This document shows positions 45,540 to 57,090 of a stretch of DNA of 64,000 bases, in pieces. The stretch spans positions 16,293,288 through 16,357,287 of the forward strand of contig CM030717.1 in the NCBI GenBank assembly GCA_017979445.1, read 5' to 3'. The position numbers were made by a program, and so were the translations under genes. The notes under the pieces are model-generated. The model saw nothing but the letters and a program-made list of their open reading frames with translations. It did not search any database and had not been told where the DNA came from. This DNA comes from Akebia trifoliata (Eukaryota; Streptophyta; Magnoliopsida; Ranunculales; Lardizabalaceae). Every line of letters begins with the position of its first letter. Within the stretch, counting starts at the first letter, position 1.

Positions 45540-46600
45540 CAAGGGTTCTTTTGGATTTTCAGAAAAATAAAGGGGTATTGAAAGATCCCCCTTTACAACG
45601 GAGATCTCAGCTAAAGAGAACCCGAAAAAGTTCATGCCACCACGTTTCACCCCTTATTATAGGCCGAATGACCCAATAGAGCATTTATTCGACTTCCGAC
45701 AAATGTTTACGTTGTGGGAAAGAAATGAGAGTTTGATGTATAAGATTTCCCTTCTAGTTTGTAGGAAAACACGTTGACCTAGTTCTATAATTTGCCATGT
45801 GGATCAATGTAGCTTCTTTTGAAGAGCTTTGTATAGCCTTTGTAACGCGTTACATTGGCAACAGGAAGAATGACGAAGATGTGGATGCTTTGCTTAGCAT
45901 GAGAATGCAATTAAGGGAGAACCTCAAAGAATTTACGAGAAGATTCAGGAAAAAGGCGATGGCCCTGAAAAGTTATGACCAAAGAACGATAATGGTGGCG
46001 TTCAGGAACTCTTTGCCATCTGACTCATGGTTTTACAAGTCTCTTGTGAAGAGGATACTAGAAAACATTAAGTGAACTGCTCAAAAGAGCAAAAAAATAC
46101 ATTAGATTAAAAGATACCCTTAAAATTCAGCTGGGAAGAGCAATGTCATACACACTGTGGCGAAGTCCAGCAAGCACACCAACCACAATAGTAAAGCAAG
46201 AAGAGACCGCTCGAGCAGGACAGAGAGCGAAAGAAAAAGAAGAGATACTTTCTATGCACCCTAATGAAATCTTATCCCTCATCGCGAACGAACCTTATTT
46301 CGAATGGCAAGCACCTTTCCTTTGAGATCAAATAAAGCAAGATGAGCAATACTATGAGTATCACAAGGTACGAGCCCATACTACCAATAGGTGTCAAGCC
46401 TTAAAAATATTTTAGCAGAGATTGGCAGAGTAGAGCAAACTGAGGGACCTATCTAGAAAATAGAGAAAGAATCCTCCTCGAAACAAAAATTAGAAGCCTG
46501 ATCAGCAACCTGTTGAAGGATAGGATGGAAGGGCAGCAGTTATTTACGTTGTCCTAAAGCAAAACACCTAGAAGGTCAGACCTAAATAAAGCTGTCGAAA
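45540..46600 (+). pseudogene. F gag (broken)
   Basis: A Tat-type gag of a different sublineage from A, B and D: KKFMPPRFTPYYRPNDPIEH LFDFRQMFTLW (about 45629-45720), then FEELCIAFVTRYIGNRKND (about 45818), SMRMQLRENLKEFTRRFRKK and VAFRNSLPSDSWFYKSL (to 46073). After frame slips come ILSLIANEPYFEWQ (about 46265) and YYEYHKVRAHTTNRC (about 46346-46395), a zinc knuckle whose first Cys is Tyr. Stops and slips make it non-functional. Confidence 0.8.
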
Positions 46601-46679
46601 GAGTCAAAAGGCGACGAGTAGAGTACCTTTGTCACGTCTATACAACAAAGAGGGGACCCACAAAGTAAACAGAACCCTA

Positions 46680-46860
46680 CGAAGAGCAGACCGTGACCTT
46701 CACAGAAAAAGACTTGGAGGAGGTGGCAAGGCCACATTATGACACGTTGGTGGTAACCCTTCAGGTAGGCATTTTCACTCTCAAGAGGATGCTGATCGAC
46801 AACTATAGCTCAGTCAACATTCTGTATGCCTTGGCTTTTTTAAAGATGGGCCCTACTTGG
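46680..46860 (+). pseudogene. F protease N-terminal stub
   Basis: VTFTEKDLEEVARPHYDTLV, then FTLKRMLIDNYSSVNILYAL AFLKMG. This is the Tat retropepsin active-site region (usual LIDNGSSADIL) with the DNG glycine changed to Tyr. Right after KMG the sequence turns into the 105-bp array, so pol is lost. Confidence 0.75.
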
Positions 46861-47990
46861 GTCCAGATCTACGTGGTTCTGCTTTGCCTTAATTGGTAGA
46901 GTATGGAGTTGGTCGGGGCCCTACTCTGACATGAGTAATAAAATACTAAGATGGGCCCCTTTGGGGGTCCGGACCTAGGTGGGTCTGCTCTACCGAATTG
47001 GCTGGGTATGGAGCTAGTCGGGGCCTTACTCTATTAAGAGTAATAAAACATTAAGATGGGCCCCACCTGGATCCGAGTCTATGTAGTTCTACTATACCTT
47101 AATTGGTAGAGTATAAAGCTGGTCGGGGCCCTACTTTGACACAAGAAATAAAGCACTATGATGGGCCTCTTTGGGGGTCTAGGCCTACGTGGGTTTGCTC
47201 TACTGTAATTAACAGGGTAAGAAGTTGGTCAGAGCCTTACTCTATCACGAATACAATAATACTACAGATGGACCCTACTTGGGTCCGAGCCTACATGGGT
47301 TTACTCTGTTGTAATTGGCCCTATTCTATCACGAGTATAATAATATTAAAGATAGGCCCCACTTGTGTCTTGGGCTACATAGGTCTGCTATGTCGTAATT
47401 AGCAGGGTAAGAAACTGGTCGAGTCCCTATTCTGCCACGAGTATAATAATACTAAGATGAACCCCACTTGGGTCTGGGTCTACGTGGTTCTGTTCTGCCT
47501 AAATTGGTAGGTTACTGAGCTGGTCGGGACCCCTACTTTGGTACGAGTAACATAGCACTAAGTTGGGCTCTTTCGAGAGTCAGGTCCTAGTAGCTCTCAT
47601 CTGCCTTAATTTGTAGAATGAAGAGTTGGACGGCCACACCCTGCCCTGAGTGATAGAGTAAATAATTTGGCTCTTTCGAGAGTCAGATCCTTGCAACTCT
47701 CCTTTGTCTTAACTAGTAAAGTGAAGAGTTGGACGACCACACTTAGCCCTAAGTGACAGAACACAGAGTTGGGCTCTTTCAAAGAGTCAGGTCCTTGCAA
47801 CTCTCATCTGGATAAATCGATAGAGCGAAGAATTCGATAGCCACCCCCTGTCCTAAGTAACAAAGCACAGAGATGGGCTCATTTAAGAGACAAATCCTTA
47901 CAATTCTCCTTTACTTATAGTGGTAAAAAAAATAGCTAGACGATTGCAATTTGCCCTAAAATGACAAAACACTGTAATAAAACCCTTTTA
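46845..47990. repeat. About 105-bp tandem array with two diverged blocks
   Basis: Block 1 (46845-47560, about 7 copies): units begin GATGGGCCCCACTTGGGTCC and contain CTGCCTTAATTGGTAGAGTA and GAGCTGGTCGGGGCCCTACT. Block 2 (about 47553-47990, about 4 copies): units begin GTTGGGCTCTTTCGAGAGTC and contain CAACTCTCATCTGCCTTAAT. The shared CTGCCTTAAT...GAGTTGG parts show common origin. GGCTCTTTCGAGAGTC contains the inverted repeat CTCTTTCGAGAG. D inserted at the right edge of the array. Confidence 0.85.
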
Positions 47991-48012
47991 AGGACAAGAA
48001 TATGTATGATAC

Positions 48013-49606
48013 TGTAGACACCCCATTTTTGCACTCACCTGATTAATCAACTCGTCAACCCGATTACAACGGTTCTCAATGATGGATGTTTATTCCAATG
48101 CTCTATTTGTTACTAGATATGTTTCAGAAATTCAGATAAGGTATCTCAAACTAACAAAACTGTAGAAACCATGCTACGCTAGGAAAATATAACCCTCAAT
48201 AACCTAGAAATCATCATTTTTCAAATAAAAAAAAGTTTCACGATAAAATCACTAAAAAATGACCAAATTACCAAAACACTCTAACCTCAAAACATCCCTA
48301 GAGCCCACATTACACTTAGGAAAATCCTTTCAAACACAAAAAATAACAAATCAAAATCAAATAAATCATTTTACCAATTTTCACAAAATTCGATAAAATT
48401 ATGAAAATGCCCCTCATAAAGTTCACGATCATTTCACACAAAAAAATTTATACATGACACAAACCAATATTTACATTGAATTCCTTACGAAAAATCGATT
48501 CCAAAACATTCTAGAACATTGAAAAATGACTTAAAATGCAAAAAGTCCTCTCCAAGGGTAAAACAGTAATTTTACAATTTTAATAATTAAAAATTTTAAA
48601 ATTAATAATTCAAACAATAATTAATGTAAAGTGAGACTTAAGTCGAAAATTAAAATCAAGTCAATCAAGTGAAACTTAAGTTAAAATCCTAAAATCAAGT
48701 CAATCAAGTAAGACTTAAGTCAAAATCCTAAAATCAAGTCAATCTAATAAGACTAAAGTCAAACCCTAATCAATCTAATAAAATCAAAGTCAAACCCAAA
48801 CCCTAATAGAATTCTAATTAAACTCTAAATCTATCTAATAGAATTATAATCAAACTCTAAAACTATCTAATGTAATTTTGATTAAACACTAACTCAATCT
48901 AAAATAATTTTAATTAAACACTAATTCTATTTAAAATAATTCTAATTAAACACTAACTCTATCTAAAAAGCACCTAAAAATCTATAAATAAGGGTCTCTA
49001 CAACCTATTTTCGGATGAAAAAATAAACCTTAAAAAAAATAGGTTAAAAAGTTTTCCTAGCCTCCCATAAACCCTAATTTTGAAGTCCTAACTCCTTTAC
49101 CTAACATCCATACCCCAACTCTTGCACAAAAAAACACCCAGAAACCCTTCTAAAACACCCAAAAAAATTCATTAAAAAATCAATCAGACAACTCACAGAT
49201 CTAAGAAGAAGATACTTTATCTTAGAAGATTAGAAGCAGATCGAGTGACGGAAACGAAGTAAGAAATCACAATCAAGGGATCTCTCCGCCAGATCTAAGG
49301 GAACCAAAACTGTTGTGTTTGTAAAGATAAATATTTTTATTTTATTTTTTATTATTTAGATATTTTTAGCAATGTAGTTTTATTTGGGAATTAGTAGAGA
49401 TCGGCGTTTGTCGGGCAGGGTTGGTGCCTCTCACCTTCCAACCTCGTAACGTAATCCCCGGACTCAGTATTTTTTTAAGTAGATTAGTTGTTTTGATCCG
49501 TTTCGAGTCGATGTTCGATTCCTAGACCGTAATAACTAGGTGACGACTCCCAAACCTCAAAAATCAAAAGTGAATCCACGCACCCAGCGGATTGAGGGCG
49601 CTTTCA
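48013..49606 (+). mobile_element. D 5' LTR (1594 bp, family I)
   Basis: TGTAGACACCCC to GGGCGCTTTCA. Contains an array of CAATCAAGTAAGACTTAAGT units with AAAATCCTAAAATCAAGT (48630-48780) and CTAATTAAACACTAACTC units (48800-48965). Hairpin 1: AGGGTTGG 49417-49424 with CCAACCTC 49438-49445. PBS-like TGACGACTCC at 49541-49550. Collinear with 62822-64000. Confidence 0.9.
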
Positions 49607-49607
49607 G

Positions 49608-49625
49608 TGGCGACTCCACTGGGGA
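49608..49625 (+). other. Primer binding site of D
   Basis: TGGCGACTCCACTGGGGA, one base after the LTR. Identical to the PBS of M1 on the minus strand. Confidence 0.85.
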
Positions 49626-50002
49626 TTATTGAGGATCAAATTTGAAAAGTCCCAAGTATGGGAACATTGCCAAATCGACTAAGTTTTTATTGTATTTTAT
49701 TTTGGTTTATTTGTTTAGTTTGGCTTGATTGTAGATCATTTGTTTGATTTTTGAGTATTTTAGTTTGTTTGTTTATTCTGTGATCCTATCAAGGTTCACT
49801 TGTGATGACTCTAAATAATTCAAGATTTCTAAGATTAATAAGAAAATGATGGAATGATGGTGGTTGGGATGAGAAGAGTGTTTTTCTTTTATAAAAAAAA
49901 AATTAGCACTTACGCATGGTGCTCCGATAGTGAAAACGTTTTTTTTTCTATTTCTATCTTCTTTTCCATATGTGTGTTGAAAGGGACAGTAAAGAAAGAT
50001 GC

Positions 50003-50009
50003 TTCTCTC

Positions 50010-50040
<31 letters not shown>

Positions 50041-50041
50041 T
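50003..50041. repeat. CT microsatellite
   Basis: Tandem CT dinucleotides with two interruptions (CCCTC). F has a shorter CT run at the equivalent leader position (about 44866-44879). Confidence 0.95.
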
Positions 50042-50146
50042 TATTGACTCTCGTTAATGGTAATTTCGAGAATTCTAATTTAGATTTTAATAATATCAAC
50101 AATGGCGTCAAAGCATCTCATAAAGTTTACCTAGAATACCAATTAT

Positions 50147-50535
50147 AAATCTAGAATTGTTGTTGAATGAAGGTTGGGACAGTAATGTTAAAATATTTTT
50201 ACAAAACATTTTAGTGAGAATTAAGTCTGGGCACCTATTAATAAAATGTAGATCTCATCGAGTAGATTAATTTAGAACCTGAATTCACTCGATTTCGTTA
50301 TTGGGAGCCTTGGATATCATCGATGCAAGTTCGGATTAATCTGTAAATCTGGAGTTGTTGGTGAAAGAAAGTTGGGACAGCAATGTTAAAATGTTTTTAC
50401 AGAACATTCTATTCAGAATTAGGTTTGGGCACCTATTAATAAAACGTAGATCCCATCGAGTAGATTATTTTAGAATCAGAATTCACTCGATTTCGTTATC
50501 GAGAGCCTTAGATTCATTGATGTAAGTTTGGATTA
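50147..50535 (+). repeat. Leader tandem duplication in D, two copies of about 195 bp
   Basis: GAAGGTTGGGACAGTAATGT, GGGCACCTATTAATAAAATG and CACTCGATTTCGTTATTGGG recur in order in the second copy from about 50345. Same unit as 1-252 on the other strand. Confidence 0.9.
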
Positions 50536-52230
50536 TTTTTTCCTAATTCACAGAAAATCTGAATTTATCTAGTGTTAGCACAATTAATGTTTTTGATTTA
50601 TTTTGTGAGAGCGAGCTCATTTGGCACTAGGATCTTTCTCTTTGATTTTCTTTTGGAATTTTTTTCTAGTTTTTTTTATAATTTAAAAAAAAAGATTCAT
50701 CACTCCTTATCCCTACATCCATCATTCTATCATTAATTCAATATTTGTTAGAATCTTGATTTATGTTGGATCACCTAAAGTAATCCATGATGAACCATAG
50801 ATAAAAACAAAAAAAAAATTGTGCTTGTTTCAATTTGGATTGATTGATTATTCATTGTGTTATACTAATTAATCGCTTATCTAATATGCCATGATCTTGT
50901 TTGATATATATTTTTTATGTGCATGCCTTGGTCTTAATTTTTGATGCTATGGGATATACATATTTTGTGGTTTGATATGGCCCACAGACACATTTATTTG
51001 AAAAAACACCCCGGGCACACCTTACCCTGTATTGCACACACCAAAAGCACGTTTACTGTTTTGCACACTTACATGTCCCAATATAGCCAACATGGCACTA
51101 GTGCGTGGTCTGGTCTGTTCGGAGATGCGACGTCATTCATGAAAACCACAACTCCAGTCACGTACCTTAGGGTATATCAAACTGGGGCATCAGTACCATC
51201 TAATCAGGTGACTCTGAAAAGGTATATTGATACACCCGAACTGGAGCGACCTGAGCCTTTGACTTATTGTAAGCCGCACAGTCACATATTCCGATTGCCA
51301 ACGTAGTACTAGTACGTGGTCGGTCCTCTCGTGGGATACTAAATCATTTATGAAAGCTACAACCCTAGATTAGTACCTATACGGTATATCAAAATAATCC
51401 AAGTTCACCAATTGCACTTCTTGGTCAAAATCAGTGCCTAAGCAAGATCCTGCCCAGTTGTACCCTACTGTACGAGGAAGATAGACTACGTCTATTCTAG
51501 ACGAGAGGTGTTTAAGAAGGCCCTTGCTCAGCATTGTGTGCCACCTCTCAACTGGGGATTAAACTGGCTGCTCTTGACTTAAGAACGTGGGTTGAAGTCT
51601 TAGATTATCACCTATATGGTATATGAAACCAGGTCACCATGTACCGTCTGATTGAGTACGCTCGAGAGGTATATAGGTGCACTTGGGCAAGGGTGACCAG
51701 ATAAATTGCATTGCACGTAGTAAACCTAAAGTCTAGAAGCCTTCCTATAGGTCACGACCTGAACTGACTATGGGTGCTCCTAGGTTGCTCTATTTAATCC
51801 AACCAATAGGTAAGTAGGTGGACTGATCCAGACTGTTCAAACTAAACCCATTATATCGGTCCGACCCAATCGGTGAAATGTACCGATCAATTTGAACCAA
51901 TTAAATCAGTTGGCCCAATTGACAAATGGATTAAACTGATCAATACCAAATCCGTTGGACTAATTGGTTTCACTTTTAAATATCTAAATCACTTTATATA
52001 AAAAGATTCGATCTTATGATCAAATTAATTTGTCTGATCAAAGGTTTAATCCCAATCAAGGGTAAACCCACGTCTAACCTTTCTCACTTTCTTGGTCACT
52101 ATAGACTTATGATGCATTTGGATTCGATATTTCCCACCGGACTTGGGCTAATCTATATCGAAACTTTAATCATGTGGTTAAGAGTTAAACCTTTAGAGTC
52201 AACGGTTAACCTTGATTTACTTCTAATTAG

Positions 52231-53770
52231 GTAATAATTGCTCCTAAACTTTCTAAACCACCATCTGTACCACTTTGGGTCCGTGAAAAAAGTCGTATTT
52301 CCAGAGTATCATTATCAAGTCCGAGTAGTTAGCCCTTGCCACAAAAAGAAACAAGTACAATAGATGAAGCAACGCTCCGTTAGATTTTAGAATCTTTTGA
52401 AGTAAAAATTATCACTTCTATCCAGACACAAATTGAAGCACTGAAGACTGAAAAGGAAAAAAGATAAAGAACCTCAGGATGTGTTTGACCTTGTCGAAAA
52501 TCAATAAGATAATGAATTTCCTGTCGACCCTATCTTAGCTCATCGAATAACTCAGGTTGAAACTGCTTTGAAAAATATCAAAGACCCGACGATCTTGTTC
52601 TTTGATTAGGGGCAATGACCTTATTTCCCATGGTCCATCTACTAGAGAAGTTTGACGGGATTGGATGCCCTAGAACTCACTTGAAAGTATATGTCGGCAT
52701 AATGCAATATCAGGGTCTGAGTAAAGAACAGATGGCTCAACTTTTTCATCCTTACAGGTCCTGTCATATACTGGTTAATGTCATTAGACTCATCTCGAAT
52801 AAGAACATGACATGAATTGACGAAGGAGTTTATTGGTCAATATTCATTCAACACAGATATTGAAATCATAAGAAGAAACCTAGAAACTACTAAACAGAAG
52901 CCCGGGAAACTTTTACTGAGTTCATTACTCGATAGAGAGCTAAAGCTGCTCAATTGTGGGACCGACCTCAAGAAAAGGAACAATTCATGATCATCCTCAG
53001 GAATCTCACTCCAAATTATGCCAAGTACTTGATGCCTCAGTACCTTCCACTTTTCAATCCCTCCTTGAGGCTGAAAATCAAGTTGATGATGCCTACTCTT
53101 CGGGACTTTTTAGTAACTCGTCTGAGTCAAAACCCAAATATTTCAAACCTAATGTCAATTCTTTACAAGTGGCGAACACCATTTTCGCACTATCTCCTTA
53201 AGCTACTTAGCCCTCACAAGTCAAGCCTAGGAGACAATTTGTCAATCTTGGAATGTTCCTTAGTGTTGCTTATCAAAAATTGATAAAAAGGGGATTGCCT
53301 ACACATTTACAACCTAAGCTTTTGCCTAATCCTCTTCCTCCAAACATGGATAATGGGCAATTCTTTCAATTTCATCAGATGCCTGGTCATGTTCTTGACA
53401 GGTGTATTACTCTCCGTCATGCTATCCAAAACTTGATTGAAAAAGGAAAGATCACCATACCGCTCTTATCGCACCCAATGTTAAAACTAATCATTTACCT
53501 ACCTTTCAAAATCAACCTCCCCCTACTTTGAACCTGATATCCCTATTCAAATCCGGGTCGATTGACCCAATTTCTTTCATTTATTCAGTCGATCCTAGCA
53601 GTGTACCTCCACCATGCCGAGATGAGCATATCTACCCCAAGGCAGTACAAGAACTAAATAATAGAGAGATTATTGAAGCAATGGGTTGTCTAGCATATGA
53701 TAGGCTTGAATTCGAATATAAAGTGATAGTAAAAGCAGGCAAGTTTAAGTCATCTATCGAAGATAACTGA
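52231..53770 (+). pseudogene. D gag and post-gag segment (broken)
   Basis: N-terminal coiled-coil-like part about 52380-52460 (SIQTQIEALKTEKEK). Capsid block MVHLLEKFDGIGCPRTHLKV (about 52621-52690), then frame-slipped ETFTEFIT and AKAAQLWDRPQEKEQFMIIL (about 52940-53000). Zinc-knuckle region about 53361-53404 reads FFQFHQMPGHVLDRC, with the first Cys replaced by Phe, followed by LRHAIQNLIEKGKI. The last frame (53528-53770) ends NNREIIEAMGCLAYDRLEFE then a stop at 53768. Similar to B gag and broken by several stops. Confidence 0.75.
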
Positions 53771-54600
53771 CGTGGCATAGACCCTAGAATTTTGTCCCTC
53801 CATTCAGAATGATGTCGTCTTTTTAAGTCTTTTTAATTTTTTTTAGCTTCAGTTGCGTCAGTCTTTGAGTTCAGTTAGTCATCTTTAATTTTGGATTTTA
53901 GTCAGGTTTGTCAGTCTATGTTCTTTTTTATTCTAATAAATAAAGAAGCTTTTGATTATCATGTGTGCAATAATGATGTGAACATAAAATCTAACATAAG
54001 AAATGACTTATAGCTCACTAATCAAATTTGATAAATATTAGAATTAAAGAATACACTCAAGAAGTGCAAATTAGTACAACATTATATTCAGGGAAATATG
54101 AGAGAATAATAAACTTACTTGAGAAATCCAACAATGTTCCTTCATAGTCTCATGATGATATATTGATAGATTACACCTAAATAGATCAAGGCATAAAGTC
54201 GAGGGTAAACTTCAAGATCAAAGATATCGATCAAGAATGATGTAGTTGAAACCATCACAAATGTGTCAAGACCTACAAGAAGGGATCCATCATGTTTTTC
54301 ACTCAGGGAAAAGAGTTATCATTCACAAAAGAACATAAGATTTTCTTCGAAATTTAGAAATAGTTGAACGAGTCAATGTCAAATATAAATAACTCAATCA
54401 CACTCAACTTCGTAAAAAAAGACTAAAGATTACTCATTCTCAGAAGAAGACTGAAGATTACTCCTTCTCAGAAAAAGACTGAAGATTATCCATTCTCATA
54501 AGAAGACTGAAGATTACTTTTTCTCAAAAGAATACCTTCCTCGACAGAGCAATTAAGACATCAAGTTCTTAGAACTTTAATCAAATCAATTAGCACTTCA
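53771..54600 (+). pseudogene. D RT stub and pol C-terminal remnant
   Basis: Homologous to G 30080-30720. IKEYTQEVQ and ERIINLLEKSNNVPS (about 54044-54145) is the pre-motif-1 RT segment. It is followed by decayed sequence with KKGSIMFF (about 54280), NSITLNFVKK and a four-fold 30-bp repeat. NQIN-HFTKGG near 54575 marks the end of pol. RT core, RNase H and integrase catalytic core are missing. Confidence 0.55.
54421..54530. repeat. 30-bp minisatellite, about 4 copies
   Basis: Units around GACTGAAGATTACTCATTCT CAGAAGAA. G has a single copy at about 30622-30650, so the expansion is specific to D. Confidence 0.85.
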
Positions 54601-54724
54601 CCAAAGGAGGTCTTCTTTGGTCGAACTATTTTCATGTCTTACCAAGAAAAATATAACCTTCTTTAGCCCCTCGTAGCCTTTAAAAAATCAATAGCCTTTT
54701 TTTTTTAAACCACACCAACCAACC

Positions 54725-54829
54725 TCGGGAAAGATATCTAGTATGAACTACATTTTGACCTGATCCCAAATAAAAAGAAATATTTATGGTATATAGGCAA
54801 CCTGAGAAGTTACTTCAGGCTCGGTCATG
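54725..54829 (+). other. Conserved post-pol motif in D
   Basis: GAACTACATTTTGACCTGAT, then GGTATATAGGCAACCTGAGA and GTTACTTCAGGCTCGG. Confidence 0.65.
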
Positions 54830-55183
54830 CAAAAAAATTATTCTCTTAAGAAAAGTGTCATCCAAAAGGAAAATCCCCTATTGAAAGGTTCAAAAGAAAA
54901 GAATGTCAAATTAAGGACATTAGAAAAAAGAATCAAAAGAATTGATAAAAAAAAAGAATGCCAAACTAGGGGCATTTAGAAAAAAATCAAAATAATTGAC
55001 AAAAAAAAGAGAATATCAAACTAGGGGCATTTTGGGAAGTTGAGCCTTATATCTTTTCTTTCTAAACCATATCCTAAGCCCACCTATTAAGTCTTCCTGA
55101 ATGCTAATTGACTCGGTTAAGGTGCAGGGAACCAAGAAGTTGTCGAGTTGATTATTCAAGATCATCAAGAAGAAAGGAAACCC

Positions 55184-55362
55184 ACTAAGTCGAAAATCCA
55201 AAAAGGTGACTTTGGCAAAAGTTAGGGTATAACCATAAATAAAAAAAGCATGCTAGGTTGAAAACCTGAAAATACGACCTAGGCAAAAATCAAGACATCA
55301 TAAGAAAAAGAAAAGAAACACTTGCTAGGTTGAAAACTTGAAAAGGCAAACTAAGCAAAAAT
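55184..55362 (+). repeat. D 3' UTR hairpin array (3 units)
   Basis: Unit 1: CTAAGTCG with TGACTTTG (one mismatch). Unit 2: CTAGGTTG (55253-55260) with CGACCTAG (55275-55282), paired with one wobble. Unit 3: CTAGGTTG with CAAACTAAG, decayed. Same block design as in B, K and G. Confidence 0.6.
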
Positions 55363-56011
55363 TAGGGCAGCATCAAATGGGAGGAAAGGTTCCATCAAGA
55401 AGAAAAATTCAGAAGGAAGCTTGTGCAAATACTAGGAAATGCATAATCATTAAAGCCACAACATTCATTTTTTCAGCTAAGAGCTCACATCCGATAAAAA
55501 CAATGTTGAAGTCAAAAAAATCAGAAGTCATCTTGAACATTGTAAGATCTTCAAGAGTATGTTTACTTGTTTAAGTGTTCGCTAATAAAAGATGCAGAAT
55601 CATCAATTACTTTGAAGAGAAAGATATTATATTCTAATATTTATCAAGAATTTTTAAGTCCAGCTCAAGTATTTTTCAAAAGAAATTCGAAAGAAAATTA
55701 TCAATCCCTTATTGTACATATGATAATCTTAAGAGCCTTAAATTTAAGGGAATGTTAGTTCTTCTATTTGTCATACATCAGAGTCCATATTTTTCAAGCG
55801 TAATCCATTCCATCAATCTCATAGTCAAGTTTCAATTAAAGCCAATCTTGAAATTAGGGACATTTTTTAAGGTCATTTAATTCCAAAATTTTGTTCTTAA
55901 TCACATGATAAAAAAGAAAATCTTACTTAAAAGTCTGATGAAGTCCAATGATAATTATGAATCCAGATGCATGATAAGCCAATAAAGGCTCGATCTTTTC
56001 AACTTTTTTTT

Positions 56012-57090
56012 GAATCATAGAATGAATTAATAGGATTTTTTAAGTTCCTATAAATCTAAGTTCGAAAAATGTGACTTAATAAGTTCGAGTCCGAGAAATG
56101 AGACTCCAACCTTTTTTTAATCATAGAATGAATTAATAGGGTTGTTTAAGTTCCTGTAAACCTTAGTCCGAGAAGTATGACTCTAATAAGTTCGAGTCCA
56201 AGAAACGAGACTCCAACTTTTTTTTAATCTACAGGATTGTTTATGTTCTTAGCCCAAGAAACGTGGTTACAATAAGTTCGAGTCTGAGAAACGAGACTTA
56301 AACTTTTTTTTGAATCATAGAATGAATTAATAGGATTGTTTAAGTTTCTATAAATCTAAGCCTGAGAAACGTGACTTAGTAAGTTCGAGTCCGAGAAACG
56401 AGACTCCAATTTTGTTTGAACCATAGAATGAATTAATAAGATTGTTTAAGTTCCTATAGACCTTAGTTCAAGTTTGAGAAACAAGACTCCAACTCTTAAC
56501 ATGATTGTTTAAGTTCATATAAACCTTAGTTCGAGTCTGAGAAACAAGACTCCAACTCTTAACATGATTGTTTAAGTTCCTGTAAACCTTAGCCAGAGTC
56601 CGAGAAGCGAGACTCCAACTTTAACAGGATTGTTTAAGTTCCTATAAACCTCAGCCAGAGTCCAAGAAACGAGACTCCAACTTTGTTTGAATCATATAAT
56701 GAATTAGCATGATTGTTTAAGTTCTTGTAAACCTTAGCCAGAGTCCAAAAAGTGAGACTCCAACTTTAACAGGATTGTTTAAATTCCTATAAACCTTAGT
56801 TAGAGTTCGAGAAACGAGACTCCAGCTTTGTTTGAATCATATAACAGGATTGTTTAAGTTCCTGTAAATCTTAGGTCGAGTCCGAGAAATAAGACTCCAA
56901 TTTTAATAGGATTGTTTAAATTCCTATAAACCTTAGATAGAGTCCGAGAAACAAGACTCCAGATTTGTTTGAATCATATATTGAATTAACAGGATTATTT
57001 AAGTTCTTGCAAACCTCAGCCTAAGAAGCGTAGTTCCAGTAAGCACGAGTCTGATAAATGAGACTCAAACTCTTCGAACTCTGAAAAAAG
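56012..57090 (+). repeat. D 3' UTR array of GAGTC-GACTC hairpin units, about 13 copies
   Basis: Each unit has GAGTCCGAGAAACGAGACTC (for example near 56088, 56186, 56385, 56598, 56941), then a short spacer and GGATTGTTTAAGTTCCTATA. Some have an extra GAATCATAGAATGAATTAAT insert, so unit length varies from about 60 to 100 bp. The flanks GAGTC(T) and (A)GACTC are complementary, with variants that keep pairing (GAGTCT with AGACTC). Confidence 0.85.

Larger units (their letters stand above)
49626..52230 (+). other. D 5' leader
   Basis: About 2.6 kb untranslated. In order: LTR-proximal conserved part; CT microsatellite (50003-50041); 194-bp tandem duplication (50147-50535); A/T-rich part; conserved structured block 50990-51240 with palindrome GCACTAGTGC (51095-51104) and TACCTTAGGGTATATC (about 51163); a diverged second copy of that block at 51296-51400 with palindrome GTACTAGTAC (51306-51315) and ACCTATACGGTATATC; and a third, weaker copy near 51600-51630. 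Ends with CTAATTAG (AG 52229-52230), then GTAATAATTGCTCCTAAA. ORFs here are not supported as genes. Confidence 0.7.

Noticed and set aside
48013..49606. Treating this LTR as the 3' LTR of element F
   Set aside because: It has no PPT before it, is followed by an intact PBS, and pairs with the PPT-preceded LTR at 62822; it is the 5' LTR of D.
49773..50111. Minus-strand 112-codon ORF with an Arg/Glu repeat
   Set aside because: The Arg/Glu run is a translation of the CT microsatellite in D's leader.
1..50540. A very long inverted repeat joining 1-498 and 49607-50540
   Set aside because: These are leaders of two separate family I elements inserted in opposite orientation, not one structure.
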